From: Coxiellaceae bacterium
GTDB lineage: Bacteria; Pseudomonadota; Gammaproteobacteria; Coxiellales; Coxiellaceae
Assembly: GCA_003450655.1 (NCBI GenBank)
Contig: DMFG01000028.1
Location: forward strand, 1-9,274
Reading direction: 5' to 3'
DNA: 9,274 nt
Each line of letters starts with the position of its first letter. Position 1 is the first letter of the stretch. Of the stretch, positions 1-6,179 are shown one piece after another. Both the position numbers and the translations under genes were made by a program. A model generated the notes under the pieces. That model did not search any database. It worked only from the letters and a program-made list of their open reading frames with translations, and was not told the DNA's origin.

Positions 1-718
1 GAAACACTGGTAGATTAATAAGAGAAGCATATAGGCCTGCAAACCAGTTTTGCGGATTTTTCATCACCGTAAATATCACTCGAAAAAAAGCACTTAAATT
101 AAAACGCTCAGCAAAAGAAGATGGCCGCTGTCCTTTTGGGTAATCCTTTAAAAAACAGAACATAAAGACAAAGAATACCGCACCAACTGCCGCATCAATC
201 ATAATGGTTTTAACAAAACCAAAATGCTGCACTAATTCTGACACTGGCGTTTGTGCAACCATCCCGCCAATCATAGCAAAGGTGATTGCTAACCCAACCA
301 CAAAAGCCATTTTTCTCGGAGGAAACCAGCGAGAAGCAACACGAACAACACCTAACAAACAAAATGCACCGGTTAAACCACACACAAATCGAGCAAGCGC
401 TGCCTGAGTTACTGTCTCGGAAAACCCAAATAAGACCGTTGCAATAATCAATAAAAACATGGAAAGCAATAAAACACGTCGGGTTGAAAAATGATCTAAT
501 ATCACACCGGCGGGGAATAACAACAATACATTACCATAAAAGTAACTCACCGCTATTCGCGAAAACCCCTGTACATCCGTTTGAAAATACTGATAAATCG
601 TATCACTTAATGAATTCAACATATTGACTTGAATAAAGACAAAGAAAAAGAAAAAGGCAGCTGCAGAAACCACCAACCAAGGTTGAATGATCGCCCAAAA
701 AGACCGTTGATCGCTCAT
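1..718 (-). CDS. MFS transporter, Pht-like, N-terminal part (cut by window edge)
   Basis: Reading the minus strand from ATG at 718 gives 239 codons with no stop before the left edge, so only the N-terminal half of a protein of about 400-430 residues is visible. The start is supported by a strong AGAGGAG ribosome binding site 6 nt upstream. The protein is very hydrophobic. A first membrane segment lies near residues 12-31. The loop between helices 2 and 3 reads AGVILDHFSTRRVLL, the D-x-x-(S/T)-R-R signature typical of the major facilitator superfamily. A further RWFPPRKM motif and about six membrane helices follow, then a cytoplasmic linker near residue 195. The pattern resembles the Pht/phthalate-permease-like MFS group, expanded in Legionella and Coxiella, where members import amino acids or nucleosides. 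The substrate cannot be read from the sequence. It lies 86 bp downstream of tdk on the same strand, which could hint at nucleoside uptake, but this is weak. Confidence 0.85.
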   Translation of the reverse strand, partial: MSDQRSFWAIIQPWLVVSAAAFFFFFVFIQVNMLNSLSDTIYQYFQTDVQGFSRIAVSYFYGNVLLLFPAGVILDHFSTRRVLLLSMFLLIIATVLFGFSETVTQAALARFVCGLTGAFCLLGVVRVASRWFPPRKMAFVVGLAITFAMIGGMVAQTPVSELVQHFGFVKTIMIDAAVGAVFFVFMFCFLKDYPKGQRPSSFAERFNLSAFFRVIFTVMKNPQNWFAGLYASLINLPVF

Positions 719-750
719 GACACACTCCTCTAACTGTTAGAAACGCGGGG

Positions 751-756
751 ATTATA
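751..756 (-). promoter_or_regulatory. Putative -10 box of the MFS gene promoter
   Basis: A perfect TATAAT on the minus strand lies 32 nt before the MFS start codon, in the short gap after tdk. No good -35 hexamer is found at the normal distance (only a T-rich stretch), so this is a partial promoter call. If real, the transporter can be transcribed independently of tdk with a leader of about 25 nt. Confidence 0.4.
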
Positions 757-804
757 CGGGAAGCTATGGACAAAAAACAGTCTAAATTACCGTAAAAATT
801 TTAC

Positions 805-1428
805 TTACTTTACAAGCGTTTGAGCAGATAGAAAGGTTTCATTCACCGAAATTGCTTCACCCGCATAAAAGTGTTTACGGCAAGTCGACACATAACTTTC
901 ATTGCCTCCAACAGCCACCTGCTCACCTTCGCGAATAACCTGCCCCTTAGCATTCAAACGTAAGATCATTGTCGCCTTACTGCCACAATGACAAATGGTT
1001 TTCAGCTCAATGAGCTCATCTGCCCAAGCCAACAAATATTGACTCCCTGGAAAAGCCTCACCTTGAAAGTCTGTTCGAATACCATACGCCAGAACAGGCA
1101 AATGGCAATGATCCACAACTTGACCCAACTGAAGCACATGATCCTTGGTTAAAAATTGAGCCTCATCGACAAGCACACATTGAATATTTGGATTGGACTC
1201 AATACGCCGAGTCACATCTTCAAAAATATTCAGCGCTGAGGTGATTAATAACGCATCAGCTTGTATCCCCAAACGCGAGGTCACCTTACCCTGACCAAAA
1301 CGGTCATCCAGCTCAGGGGCATAAATTAATGTGTCCATCCCTCTTTCTTGATAGTTATGACTAGACTGTAACAAAGTTGTACTCTTTCCTGCATTCATAG
1401 CTGAATAATAAAAATGTAACTTTGCCAC
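805..1428 (-). CDS. tdk: Thymidine kinase
   Basis: Phosphorylates thymidine (and deoxyuridine) to the monophosphate with ATP; a cytosolic salvage enzyme of the type II, TK1-like family. The protein has 207 residues, close to the 205 of E. coli Tdk. Visible motifs are the P-loop SAMNAGKST (9-17), the Walker B-like VDEAQF (87-92, with E89 as the likely catalytic base), the GIRTDF loop (116-121), and the structural zinc site C146, C148, C183 and H186. The thymidine-binding lasso precedes C183. I chose the GTG start at 1428 because it gives the family N-terminus [15 protein letters not shown] and has AAGGTGG 7 nt upstream. The same frame opens earlier (ATG at 1461 or 1473), but that would add 11-15 atypical residues. 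Two in-frame TAA codons end the gene. It is divergent from the EirA-like gene. Confidence 0.95.
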   Translation of the reverse strand: MAKLHFYYSAMNAGKSTTLLQSSHNYQERGMDTLIYAPELDDRFGQGKVTSRLGIQADALLITSALNIFEDVTRRIESNPNIQCVLVDEAQFLTKDHVLQLGQVVDHCHLPVLAYGIRTDFQGEAFPGSQYLLAWADELIELKTICHCGSKATMILRLNAKGQVIREGEQVAVGGNESYVSTCRKHFYAGEAISVNETFLSAQTLVK

Positions 1429-1435
1429 CAGAAAC

Positions 1436-1442
1436 CCACCTT
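1436..1442 (-). promoter_or_regulatory. Ribosome binding site selecting the GTG start of tdk
   Basis: AAGGTGG on the minus strand lies 7 nt before the GTG at 1428. It favours the conserved short N-terminus over the two upstream ATG codons. Confidence 0.6.
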
Positions 1443-1461
1443 GTTGCTTAATACGAGCCAT

Positions 1462-1489
1462 ATGATAGATCAATCCTTGGGAGAATCAA
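1462..1489 (-). promoter_or_regulatory. Putative tdk promoter
   Basis: On the minus strand, TTGATT (1489-1484) and TATCAT (1467-1462) are separated by 16 bp. The implied transcription start near 1455 lies inside the longer in-frame reading from ATG 1473 or 1461, which independently favours the GTG start at 1428. Both hexamers are imperfect. Confidence 0.4.
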
Positions 1490-1519
1490 CCACACACAGC
1501 CCCAGAGAATTGATTATTA

Positions 1520-1549
1520 TTGGCAATCCTAAAAACGCATTGATAGAAT
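1520..1549 (+). promoter_or_regulatory. Putative promoter of the eirA-like/hem gene run
   Basis: TTGGCA (1520-1525) and TAGAAT (1544-1549) are separated by 18 bp, a good sigma-70-like pair. Transcription would start near 1556, only a few bases before the ATG at 1560. Either the message is almost leaderless or translation starts at the second ATG, 1578. It is the only convincing promoter before position 5044 on this strand, so it probably drives the acyltransferase and hemC-hemD as well. Confidence 0.5.
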
Positions 1550-1559
1550 ACAGGCCCCG

Positions 1560-2117
1560 ATGAACGGAAACCTAAGCATGCTCAAATCTATCTTTCTTAG
1601 CTTCTCTCTCCTGCTGCCACTCTTAACACTAGGAGAAACGCTAATTGACAACGACAATCCTGACATAACAACCATAACCACAGCTGATGGTCCTGCTAAA
1701 GCGGCAGTTTTACACTGTCCTAATACTCAATCACTCACTTTTGATTCAGATACAAAGACCTGGTCCGCTCCTAACGACTTTAAAAGTTTCAACACGTCTT
1801 TTGTAAATACAGCTCAATCGTTCCTTGGCGCACAATGGACAGGAGCTGGTCTTGGTCAAATATTTTGCGTCTACTCTGGCCCTGATTCTGGCCCTGATAT
1901 CGTCACACTGCCGATTGTTTTAGCCCACAACGTGATATCACGTGAACCCAAACCATCTGATGATAACTCATGGGGAAAGAAGCAAGCGAATCACTATAAC
2001 TGCATTTCCAATGACCCCATTAAATGCCCATTCCTGGTTAGAGTTAAAGCACCTGAAAAAACTCTAGATGAAGAATTTAATTTGATTAAACCCGGATCCA
2101 TCCCATCATCCGACTAA
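1560..2117 (+). CDS. Exported protein resembling T4SS-associated protein EirA
   Basis: A 185-residue protein with a clear N-terminal signal peptide: K9, then a hydrophobic core IFLSFSLLLPLLTL (11-24), with cleavage probably before about residue 28. The mature part carries four cysteines (C53, C103, C148, C156), which fits a periplasmic disulfide-bonded fold. It has the pattern HCP (52-54), TWSAPNDF (67-74), FLGAQWTGAGLGQIFCVY (88-105), then SWGKK (137-141) and KCPFLV (155-160). From memory this matches the Legionella/Coxiella family annotated as T4SS-associated protein EirA, described as needed for intracellular replication in Coxiella. I could not confirm this by alignment. Start: the ATG at 1560 has only AGG 5 nt upstream. 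The ATG at 1578 leaves a fuller leader after the predicted promoter and keeps the signal peptide intact, so it is a serious alternative. It is followed after 23 bp by the acyltransferase gene. Confidence 0.75.
   Translation: MNGNLSMLKSIFLSFSLLLPLLTLGETLIDNDNPDITTITTADGPAKAAVLHCPNTQSLTFDSDTKTWSAPNDFKSFNTSFVNTAQSFLGAQWTGAGLGQIFCVYSGPDSGPDIVTLPIVLAHNVISREPKPSDDNSWGKKQANHYNCISNDPIKCPFLVRVKAPEKTLDEEFNLIKPGSIPSSD
1875..1898 (+). repeat. Perfect 12-bp tandem duplication inside the EirA-like gene
   Basis: TCTGGCCCTGAT occurs twice head to tail (1875-1886 and 1887-1898). It keeps the frame and produces the peptide SGPDSGPD right after the conserved CVY motif. It looks like a recent slippage duplication that lengthens a surface loop by four residues. 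Confidence 0.85.
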
Positions 2118-2140
2118 ATTAACCCTACAGGACAACATCC

Positions 2141-3028
2141 ATGAAACGACATCCTTTTATTCACTGCCTAGTTGGGATAGTCACAGCCTGCCTATTTCTG
2201 CTATCTTATAGCCTGTATTCAACTCTTATGCTCATAAGCTTTGCAATCGCCTATATTATACCTTTTACTTCACTACGATTGCGTGCACAACACCACTGTA
2301 TGTCTCTCTTTCCACTATCTATGGCTGGCTTTTATACGATCATCCGAACTTTTAAACTCTGGCAATGGACACCACCACAAGAACCCGAACTAAAAAAAGA
2401 TGGCTGGTACCTAGTAATAGCTAACCATACTTCATGGCTAGACATTCTAGTTACCAGTATCTTCTTTAGGTTCAAGATCCCGGCACTAAAGTTCTTTCTA
2501 AAAAAGGAATTACGCTGGGGACTCCCAGTAGCGGGACTAGCCTGCCAACTGGCAGGCTTTCCTTTTTTAGATCGCAGCTCCAATAAACGCACTAAAAACA
2601 AAACCCCCAAAGACATTCAAACCGCTCAAAATACCTGTCACAAACTTTTGAAAAACCCCTCAACACTGATCCTATTCCCAGAAGGCACCCGCTTTAACCA
2701 CGACAAACAGTTAAGTCAGAAATCCCCTTATCAACACTTACTCAAACCCAAATCTGCCGGTATTGCGACTGTCATCAATGAAATGCATCATCGATTAGAA
2801 GGTATTATCGACCTTACCCTACACTATAATCCAGATAACATCTCAATTTGGGGGTTTTTATCCGGGAAACTCTCATCCATTGAACTTAACTATCGAGTTA
2901 TTCCAATAACACCTGATCTATTAGGAGATTACCGAAGTGATCGCGACTACCGCCGCAGACTACAAGCCTGGCTCAATGATTGCTGGGACCAAAAAGATCA
3001 TGCATTGAAAGGTATGAGTGATGAATAA
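2141..3028 (+). CDS. Lysophospholipid acyltransferase family protein (PlsC/YihG-like)
   Basis: A 295-residue membrane-anchored acyltransferase of the PlsC/LPLAT superfamily, which moves an acyl chain from acyl-ACP or acyl-CoA to a lysophospholipid or similar acceptor at the inner membrane. A hydrophobic N-terminus (about 7-43) is followed by the catalytic HX4D motif HTSWLD (H96, D101). The acceptor-binding motif FPEGTRF (179-185) comes later. KKELRWGLPVAG (121-132) and FLDR (142-145) match the intermediate family blocks. The overall pattern and length are closest to the E. coli YihG type rather than the shorter canonical PlsC of about 245 residues, so the acceptor may not be lysophosphatidic acid. 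AGGA 8 nt upstream supports the ATG start. The last codons overlap the hemC start by 8 bp, implying translational coupling. Confidence 0.88.
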   Translation: MKRHPFIHCLVGIVTACLFLLSYSLYSTLMLISFAIAYIIPFTSLRLRAQHHCMSLFPLSMAGFYTIIRTFKLWQWTPPQEPELKKDGWYLVIANHTSWLDILVTSIFFRFKIPALKFFLKKELRWGLPVAGLACQLAGFPFLDRSSNKRTKNKTPKDIQTAQNTCHKLLKNPSTLILFPEGTRFNHDKQLSQKSPYQHLLKPKSAGIATVINEMHHRLEGIIDLTLHYNPDNISIWGFLSGKLSSIELNYRVIPITPDLLGDYRSDRDYRRRLQAWLNDCWDQKDHALKGMSDE

Positions 3029-3962
3029 ATCACATTTAAGACTTGCTACTCGCGCAAGTCCTCTGGCGCTAGTACAGGCTAATGCCATTAAGCAACAGCT
3101 CATAACCAATCATCCTGAACTGACGATCACACTTATCCCTATGACGACTCAAGGTGACCAGCACCAAAACACCTCTCTGCAAGACCTTGGTGGAAAATCA
3201 CTATTTGTTAAAACATTGCAAGATGCCATATTAAGAGAGGAAGCAGACTTTGCCGTACATTGCATTAAAGATATGTCGGTCTTTCCCTGTGATGGACTCA
3301 CCCTCTCTGCTATCAGTGAACGAGCTCCTGCTAACGATGTTTTAATTAGCTCCAGTTTTCGCTCACTGGGCGAACTCCCTAAAAATGCCATCATTGGTAC
3401 TGCCAGTCCAAGACGACACTGTCAGATAAAAGCATTTCGCCCCGACTGCACAGTCACACTATGTCGAGGCAATATTAATACTCGACTCAATCAACTCCAC
3501 ACCAATCAGTACGATGCCATTATTCTTGCTCATGCCGGGTTACTTCGCCTTGGAATCACGCAACCCCACATCATTCCACTGCCACTTGAATCTTTTATAC
3601 CTGCCATTGGACAAGGTGCGCTTGGTATGGAATGCAGAACACAAGACACACAAACACAGAAATACCTCTCATCATTACACCACCCTAATACCGCAGTCTG
3701 TGTCAACACAGAACGATTCATAAACACACAATTAAACGGTGACTGCCACACCCCTATAGGAATTCATGCCGCACTAGACAATAACACGCTGCACATCCAT
3801 GCAATGATAGGTGACATCAACAGCAACATACGCTTGCAGACTTCTCAATCAGGACCACAAGACAACGCTACTCAACTCGCTGAAACTGTCTCAAAAACAC
3901 TCATTGACCTCGGCGCTCTCGACCTCATCCACAAACATCGACAAAACAACCAGAAAGGATAG
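3021..3962 (+). CDS. hemC: Hydroxymethylbilane synthase (porphobilinogen deaminase)
   Basis: Condenses four porphobilinogen molecules into linear hydroxymethylbilane, in the cytosol, for heme and siroheme synthesis. The protein has 313 residues, the usual size. Numbering from ATG 3021, it shows RLATRASPLALVQA near the N-terminus, K83 and catalytic D84 in VHCIKDM, and R131-R132 in ASPRRHCQ. It also has R149 and R155 in CRGNINTRL, and C242 in NGDCHTPIG, the attachment point of the dipyrromethane cofactor. These numbers match the E. coli enzyme. The frame also has a GTG at 3018; I prefer the ATG at 3021 because AAAGG lies 8 nt before it. It overlaps the acyltransferase gene by 8 bp, and the next gene starts 5 bp after its TAG stop. 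Confidence 0.97.
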   Translation: MNKSHLRLATRASPLALVQANAIKQQLITNHPELTITLIPMTTQGDQHQNTSLQDLGGKSLFVKTLQDAILREEADFAVHCIKDMSVFPCDGLTLSAISERAPANDVLISSSFRSLGELPKNAIIGTASPRRHCQIKAFRPDCTVTLCRGNINTRLNQLHTNQYDAIILAHAGLLRLGITQPHIIPLPLESFIPAIGQGALGMECRTQDTQTQKYLSSLHHPNTAVCVNTERFINTQLNGDCHTPIGIHAALDNNTLHIHAMIGDINSNIRLQTSQSGPQDNATQLAETVSKTLIDLGALDLIHKHRQNNQKG

Positions 3963-3967
3963 TCCCC

Positions 3968-4276
3968 GTGTACTTTATTTACTGTTATGTGCCTGAATCG
4001 CACTTAGAACTGGTTAAACAAGCACTCTTTGATGCAGGAGCTGGTCAATTGGGTAACTATAACCAATGCTGTTGGCAAACAGAGGGCACTGGACAGTTTT
4101 GCCCAGACCAACCAGCAAAGCCTTTCATTGGCAATGCCGGAGAGCTTACCACTCTGACGGAATATAAAATTGAACTCGCCTGTCATGCTGACTATATTGA
4201 TGCTGCCAGGGACGCACTGTTGCGTGCACATCCTTATGAAACACCCGCTTACAGCATCCACTCCATTAATACTTAA
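3968..4276 (+). CDS. Small NIF3/YqfO-type CutA-like domain protein
   Basis: A 102-residue stand-alone protein that starts with GTG (AAAGGA 8 nt upstream) between hemC and hemD. The features YVPESHLE (7-14), GAGQLGNYNQCCWQT (24-38), GTGQF (40-44), FIGNAGEL (53-60) and HPYETPAY (88-95) match the small family usually annotated as NGG1p-interacting factor 3 (NIF3)-like. The fold is related to CutA/PII and also occurs as an inserted domain in YqfO-type NIF3 proteins. The two metal-binding NIF3 domains are absent, so it should not be expected to have NIF3 metal-dependent activity. Function in this family is unknown to me; ligand or metal sensing is only a guess. The hem neighbourhood (5 bp after hemC, 2 bp before hemD) suggests that it is co-expressed with tetrapyrrole synthesis. 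Confidence 0.88.
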   Translation: MYFIYCYVPESHLELVKQALFDAGAGQLGNYNQCCWQTEGTGQFCPDQPAKPFIGNAGELTTLTEYKIELACHADYIDAARDALLRAHPYETPAYSIHSINT

Positions 4277-4278
4277 TT

Positions 4279-5046
4279 ATGTCTAATTCTAAACCATTAA
4301 CTCACATCACAGTCATCAATTCACGACCCCTCCATCAAAGAGAAGATTTAACGCTACGCCTTCGTCAACTAGGGGCTACTGTTATTGAAGTTCCCTGCAT
4401 TACCATTCAACATGAAAAAAAAACTATCCTGCAACAGCAAATATCTCAACTCAAAACTCCTCAACACTTAATTTTTGTCAGCGCCAATGCAGTTCACTCC
4501 CTTCTCCCTGAATACCAACCGCCAGCAGAAACACACATTATTGCTATTGGACCAGGCACTGCTGATGCCCTAAGTGCCTATGCTATCAAAGCTGATACCA
4601 TACCAAATCACTACAGCAGCCAAGGCATCCTTGATTTACCGGAACTACAACAAGTTTGTGAGCAACGTATTATTATCAGTTGCGGATACCATTCGCGCCC
4701 GCAGCTCCAACATACTCTTGCACAACGTGGGGCAAACGTCGAATGCATTCAAAGCTATCGTCGAACACCTGCCAAACCAGCCTCACGAATTGTTGAAGAA
4801 ACCATTAAAAAAACCGCCATTAACGCAATTATCGTAACTAGCCAAGTATCTCTTGATCAATTACCACAACAATTTCCATTACTAGGTCAACAGTGGGTCA
4901 AACAACAGCAACTACTTTTAATTACTCAAGAACAAGCTCAGCAAGCAAAAAAGGTCGGATTTACGTCTACCCCATGGATTGCGGGTCAAGCTGACATAAA
5001 TAGTCTTATTGATTGCCTACTATATCACACCACGACCTGTCGTTAG
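4279..5046 (+). CDS. hemD: Uroporphyrinogen-III synthase
   Basis: Closes hydroxymethylbilane with inversion of ring D to form uroporphyrinogen III, the product shared by heme and siroheme pathways. The 255 residues match the family size. Sequence conservation in HemD is low everywhere, but the usual landmarks are here: ITVINSRP (10-17) at the N-terminus and IFVSANAVHSL (65-75), the phosphate/substrate-binding S/T-N segment. IAIGPGTADAL (88-98), then SSQGILDLPEL (113-123), then SYRRTPA (159-165) at the domain crossover follow, with IIVTSQVSLDQL in the second domain. It starts 2 bp after the NIF3-like gene, so it is probably translationally coupled. The position directly after hemC and before hemX/hemY confirms the call. 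Confidence 0.94.
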   Translation: MSNSKPLTHITVINSRPLHQREDLTLRLRQLGATVIEVPCITIQHEKKTILQQQISQLKTPQHLIFVSANAVHSLLPEYQPPAETHIIAIGPGTADALSAYAIKADTIPNHYSSQGILDLPELQQVCEQRIIISCGYHSRPQLQHTLAQRGANVECIQSYRRTPAKPASRIVEETIKKTAINAIIVTSQVSLDQLPQQFPLLGQQWVKQQQLLLITQEQAQQAKKVGFTSTPWIAGQADINSLIDCLLYHTTTCR

Positions 5047-5071
5047 ACAAGCCTTCCATTCATGTTACACT
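5044..5071 (+). promoter_or_regulatory. Putative internal promoter for hemX-hemY overlapping the hemD stop
   Basis: TAGACA (5044-5049) shares 5 of 6 bases with the -35 consensus and begins at the hemD TAG stop. After 16 bp comes TACACT (5066-5071), preceded by TG at the extended -10 position. The hemX start lies 23 nt further on, after AGGAG. This could let hemX-hemY be expressed apart from the enzymes. Confidence 0.4.
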
Positions 5072-5094
5072 AGCCAAAAAGTGCAGGAGCCCCA

Positions 5095-5970
5095 ATGAAT
5101 CAGCCTAAAAAAATTGTCAATCCATACAATAAATATATTTTCTCCACGAAGATCAGCTTAGTTGTTGCTATTGCCACCTTTGTGATAGCCATTGTTGCAA
5201 TCATCATGACAGAGTACTCGCTCAAGAATCTAGATCAACTGCAAACACAACTACAACAGCACACTGACTCAATGCAAAACACCTTCTCTGCTAATCAGAC
5301 AGTAGTTAAGCACCTCATGCACCAATCACAACAACAGGACAAACAAATTGACTTATTAAACGAGAGAATCACGCATCAATTTGAACACAGCGATCGACAA
5401 TGGGTTGAACAAGCCCAACGACAGTTGCAGCTCACACAACTACTACTCACTACACAACTGAACACAACAACCAGTATCCAGCGCCTTACAACTGCACAAA
5501 AAGCACTCTCTCAACTCCCTTCTTCATTTTATGATGATGCTAATACAGCAATTAAAAATATTATTCATCAACTCAAAGACTCTAATACCATAAACGTCAA
5601 TAACACCATTAGCATGATACAGTCACTAAGAGAGATGATCGGTAAAATTTCCTTTGTCCCAGAAAATCAAAATACATTCACAGCACCTACAACCCAAACC
5701 AACTCATCTTATTGGGATATGTCTAAAGATGTCATTAAGCAATTATTTACTGTGCACTACCACAGCACTCCTGTCTCACCTATCAAAAACAGCAATCAAG
5801 GTCGTCAGCTGCAGCAATACCTCTTGCTAAAAACATCTGAACTAGAGTGGGCTTTGCTTAATAATGATTATGCATTCTATCAAAATAATCTAAAGATCAT
5901 TCAACAACAACTCCATAGCGTGGTAATGAATCAACACCAACAAGAGGCCATTAACCAACAGATTCAGTAA
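5095..5970 (+). CDS. hemX: HemX-like membrane protein, apparently C-terminally truncated
   Basis: HemX proteins are bitopic inner-membrane proteins encoded after hemD in gammaproteobacteria. They are often labelled uroporphyrin-III C-methyltransferase, but the methylase domain is absent here. Visible features are a short cytoplasmic N-terminus, one membrane helix (about 18-39), and a Gln-rich coiled coil (about 41-100). The HemX repeat-like helices follow: WVEQAQRQLQLTQLLL near 101-116, then RQLQQYLLLKTSELEWALL near 242-260. The protein has 291 residues, against roughly 350-400 for typical members. The frame stays open for 67 further codons after the TAA, so the missing end is probably encoded but cut off by one stop codon. 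AGGAG 6 nt upstream supports the start. The truncated protein keeps its anchor, coiled coil and most of the periplasmic domain, so it may still work. Confidence 0.85.
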   Translation: MNQPKKIVNPYNKYIFSTKISLVVAIATFVIAIVAIIMTEYSLKNLDQLQTQLQQHTDSMQNTFSANQTVVKHLMHQSQQQDKQIDLLNERITHQFEHSDRQWVEQAQRQLQLTQLLLTTQLNTTTSIQRLTTAQKALSQLPSSFYDDANTAIKNIIHQLKDSNTINVNNTISMIQSLREMIGKISFVPENQNTFTAPTTQTNSSYWDMSKDVIKQLFTVHYHSTPVSPIKNSNQGRQLQQYLLLKTSELEWALLNNDYAFYQNNLKIIQQQLHSVVMNQHQQEAINQQIQ

Positions 5971-6174
5971 CTACAAGCAATCACCTTCGGCTTTCCTAGA
6001 GCAAAAATTATATCTCAAATAGAAACTTTACTAACTACGCTATCAAGCCCACCCCAAAGCACCAAGCAACCCTCTACTAAACAATCGCCTACCGACCCAA
6101 AGAAGGCAGCACCAAAGCCCAAAACACCCAAGAAAATTACACCTGATAATCCGCTCCCTAGTGTCGAGGTATAA
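5971..6174 (+). other. In-frame open extension of hemX after a TAA (probable detached C-terminus)
   Basis: Directly after the TAA at 5968-5970 the same frame has 67 sense codons and ends at TAA 6172-6174, five bases before the hemY ATG. The start of the encoded stretch, LQAITFGFPRAKIISQIETL, continues the alternating helix pattern of the HemX domain. A Pro/Lys-rich tail with several KP and PK pairs follows. It has no start codon or ribosome binding site of its own. A CAA (Gln) codon changed to TAA by one C-to-T transition would explain the arrangement, in a Gln-rich context (QQIQ before the stop). A sequencing error or stop readthrough are the alternatives. Confidence 0.7.
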
Positions 6175-6179
6175 ACACT

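Noticed and set aside
204..407. Plus-strand 67-codon open frame
   Set aside because: It lies antisense to the clearly membrane-protein-like MFS frame, has no ribosome binding site of note and encodes a low-complexity Thr/Pro-rich peptide.
792..804. Palindrome GTAAAAATTTTAC after tdk
   Set aside because: A pure AT palindrome with no loop or T-tract; it cannot form a terminator hairpin, and nothing else supports an operator.
2332..2616. Minus-strand 94-codon open frame inside the acyltransferase gene
   Set aside because: Antisense shadow of a gene with intact HX4D and FPEGTR motifs; no recognisable protein features.
3149..3394. Minus-strand open frame opposite hemC, and others at 3530-3751 and 4004-4261
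   Set aside because: All are antisense to well-supported genes and lack start signals and family features.
4574..4837. Alternative-frame 87-codon open frame within hemD
   Set aside because: It overlaps HemD entirely, and the HemD frame carries the family landmarks.
5095..5970. Uroporphyrinogen-III C-methyltransferase activity for HemX
   Set aside because: The common database label is misleading. There is no SAM-binding methylase domain, only a membrane anchor, coiled coil and HemX helices.
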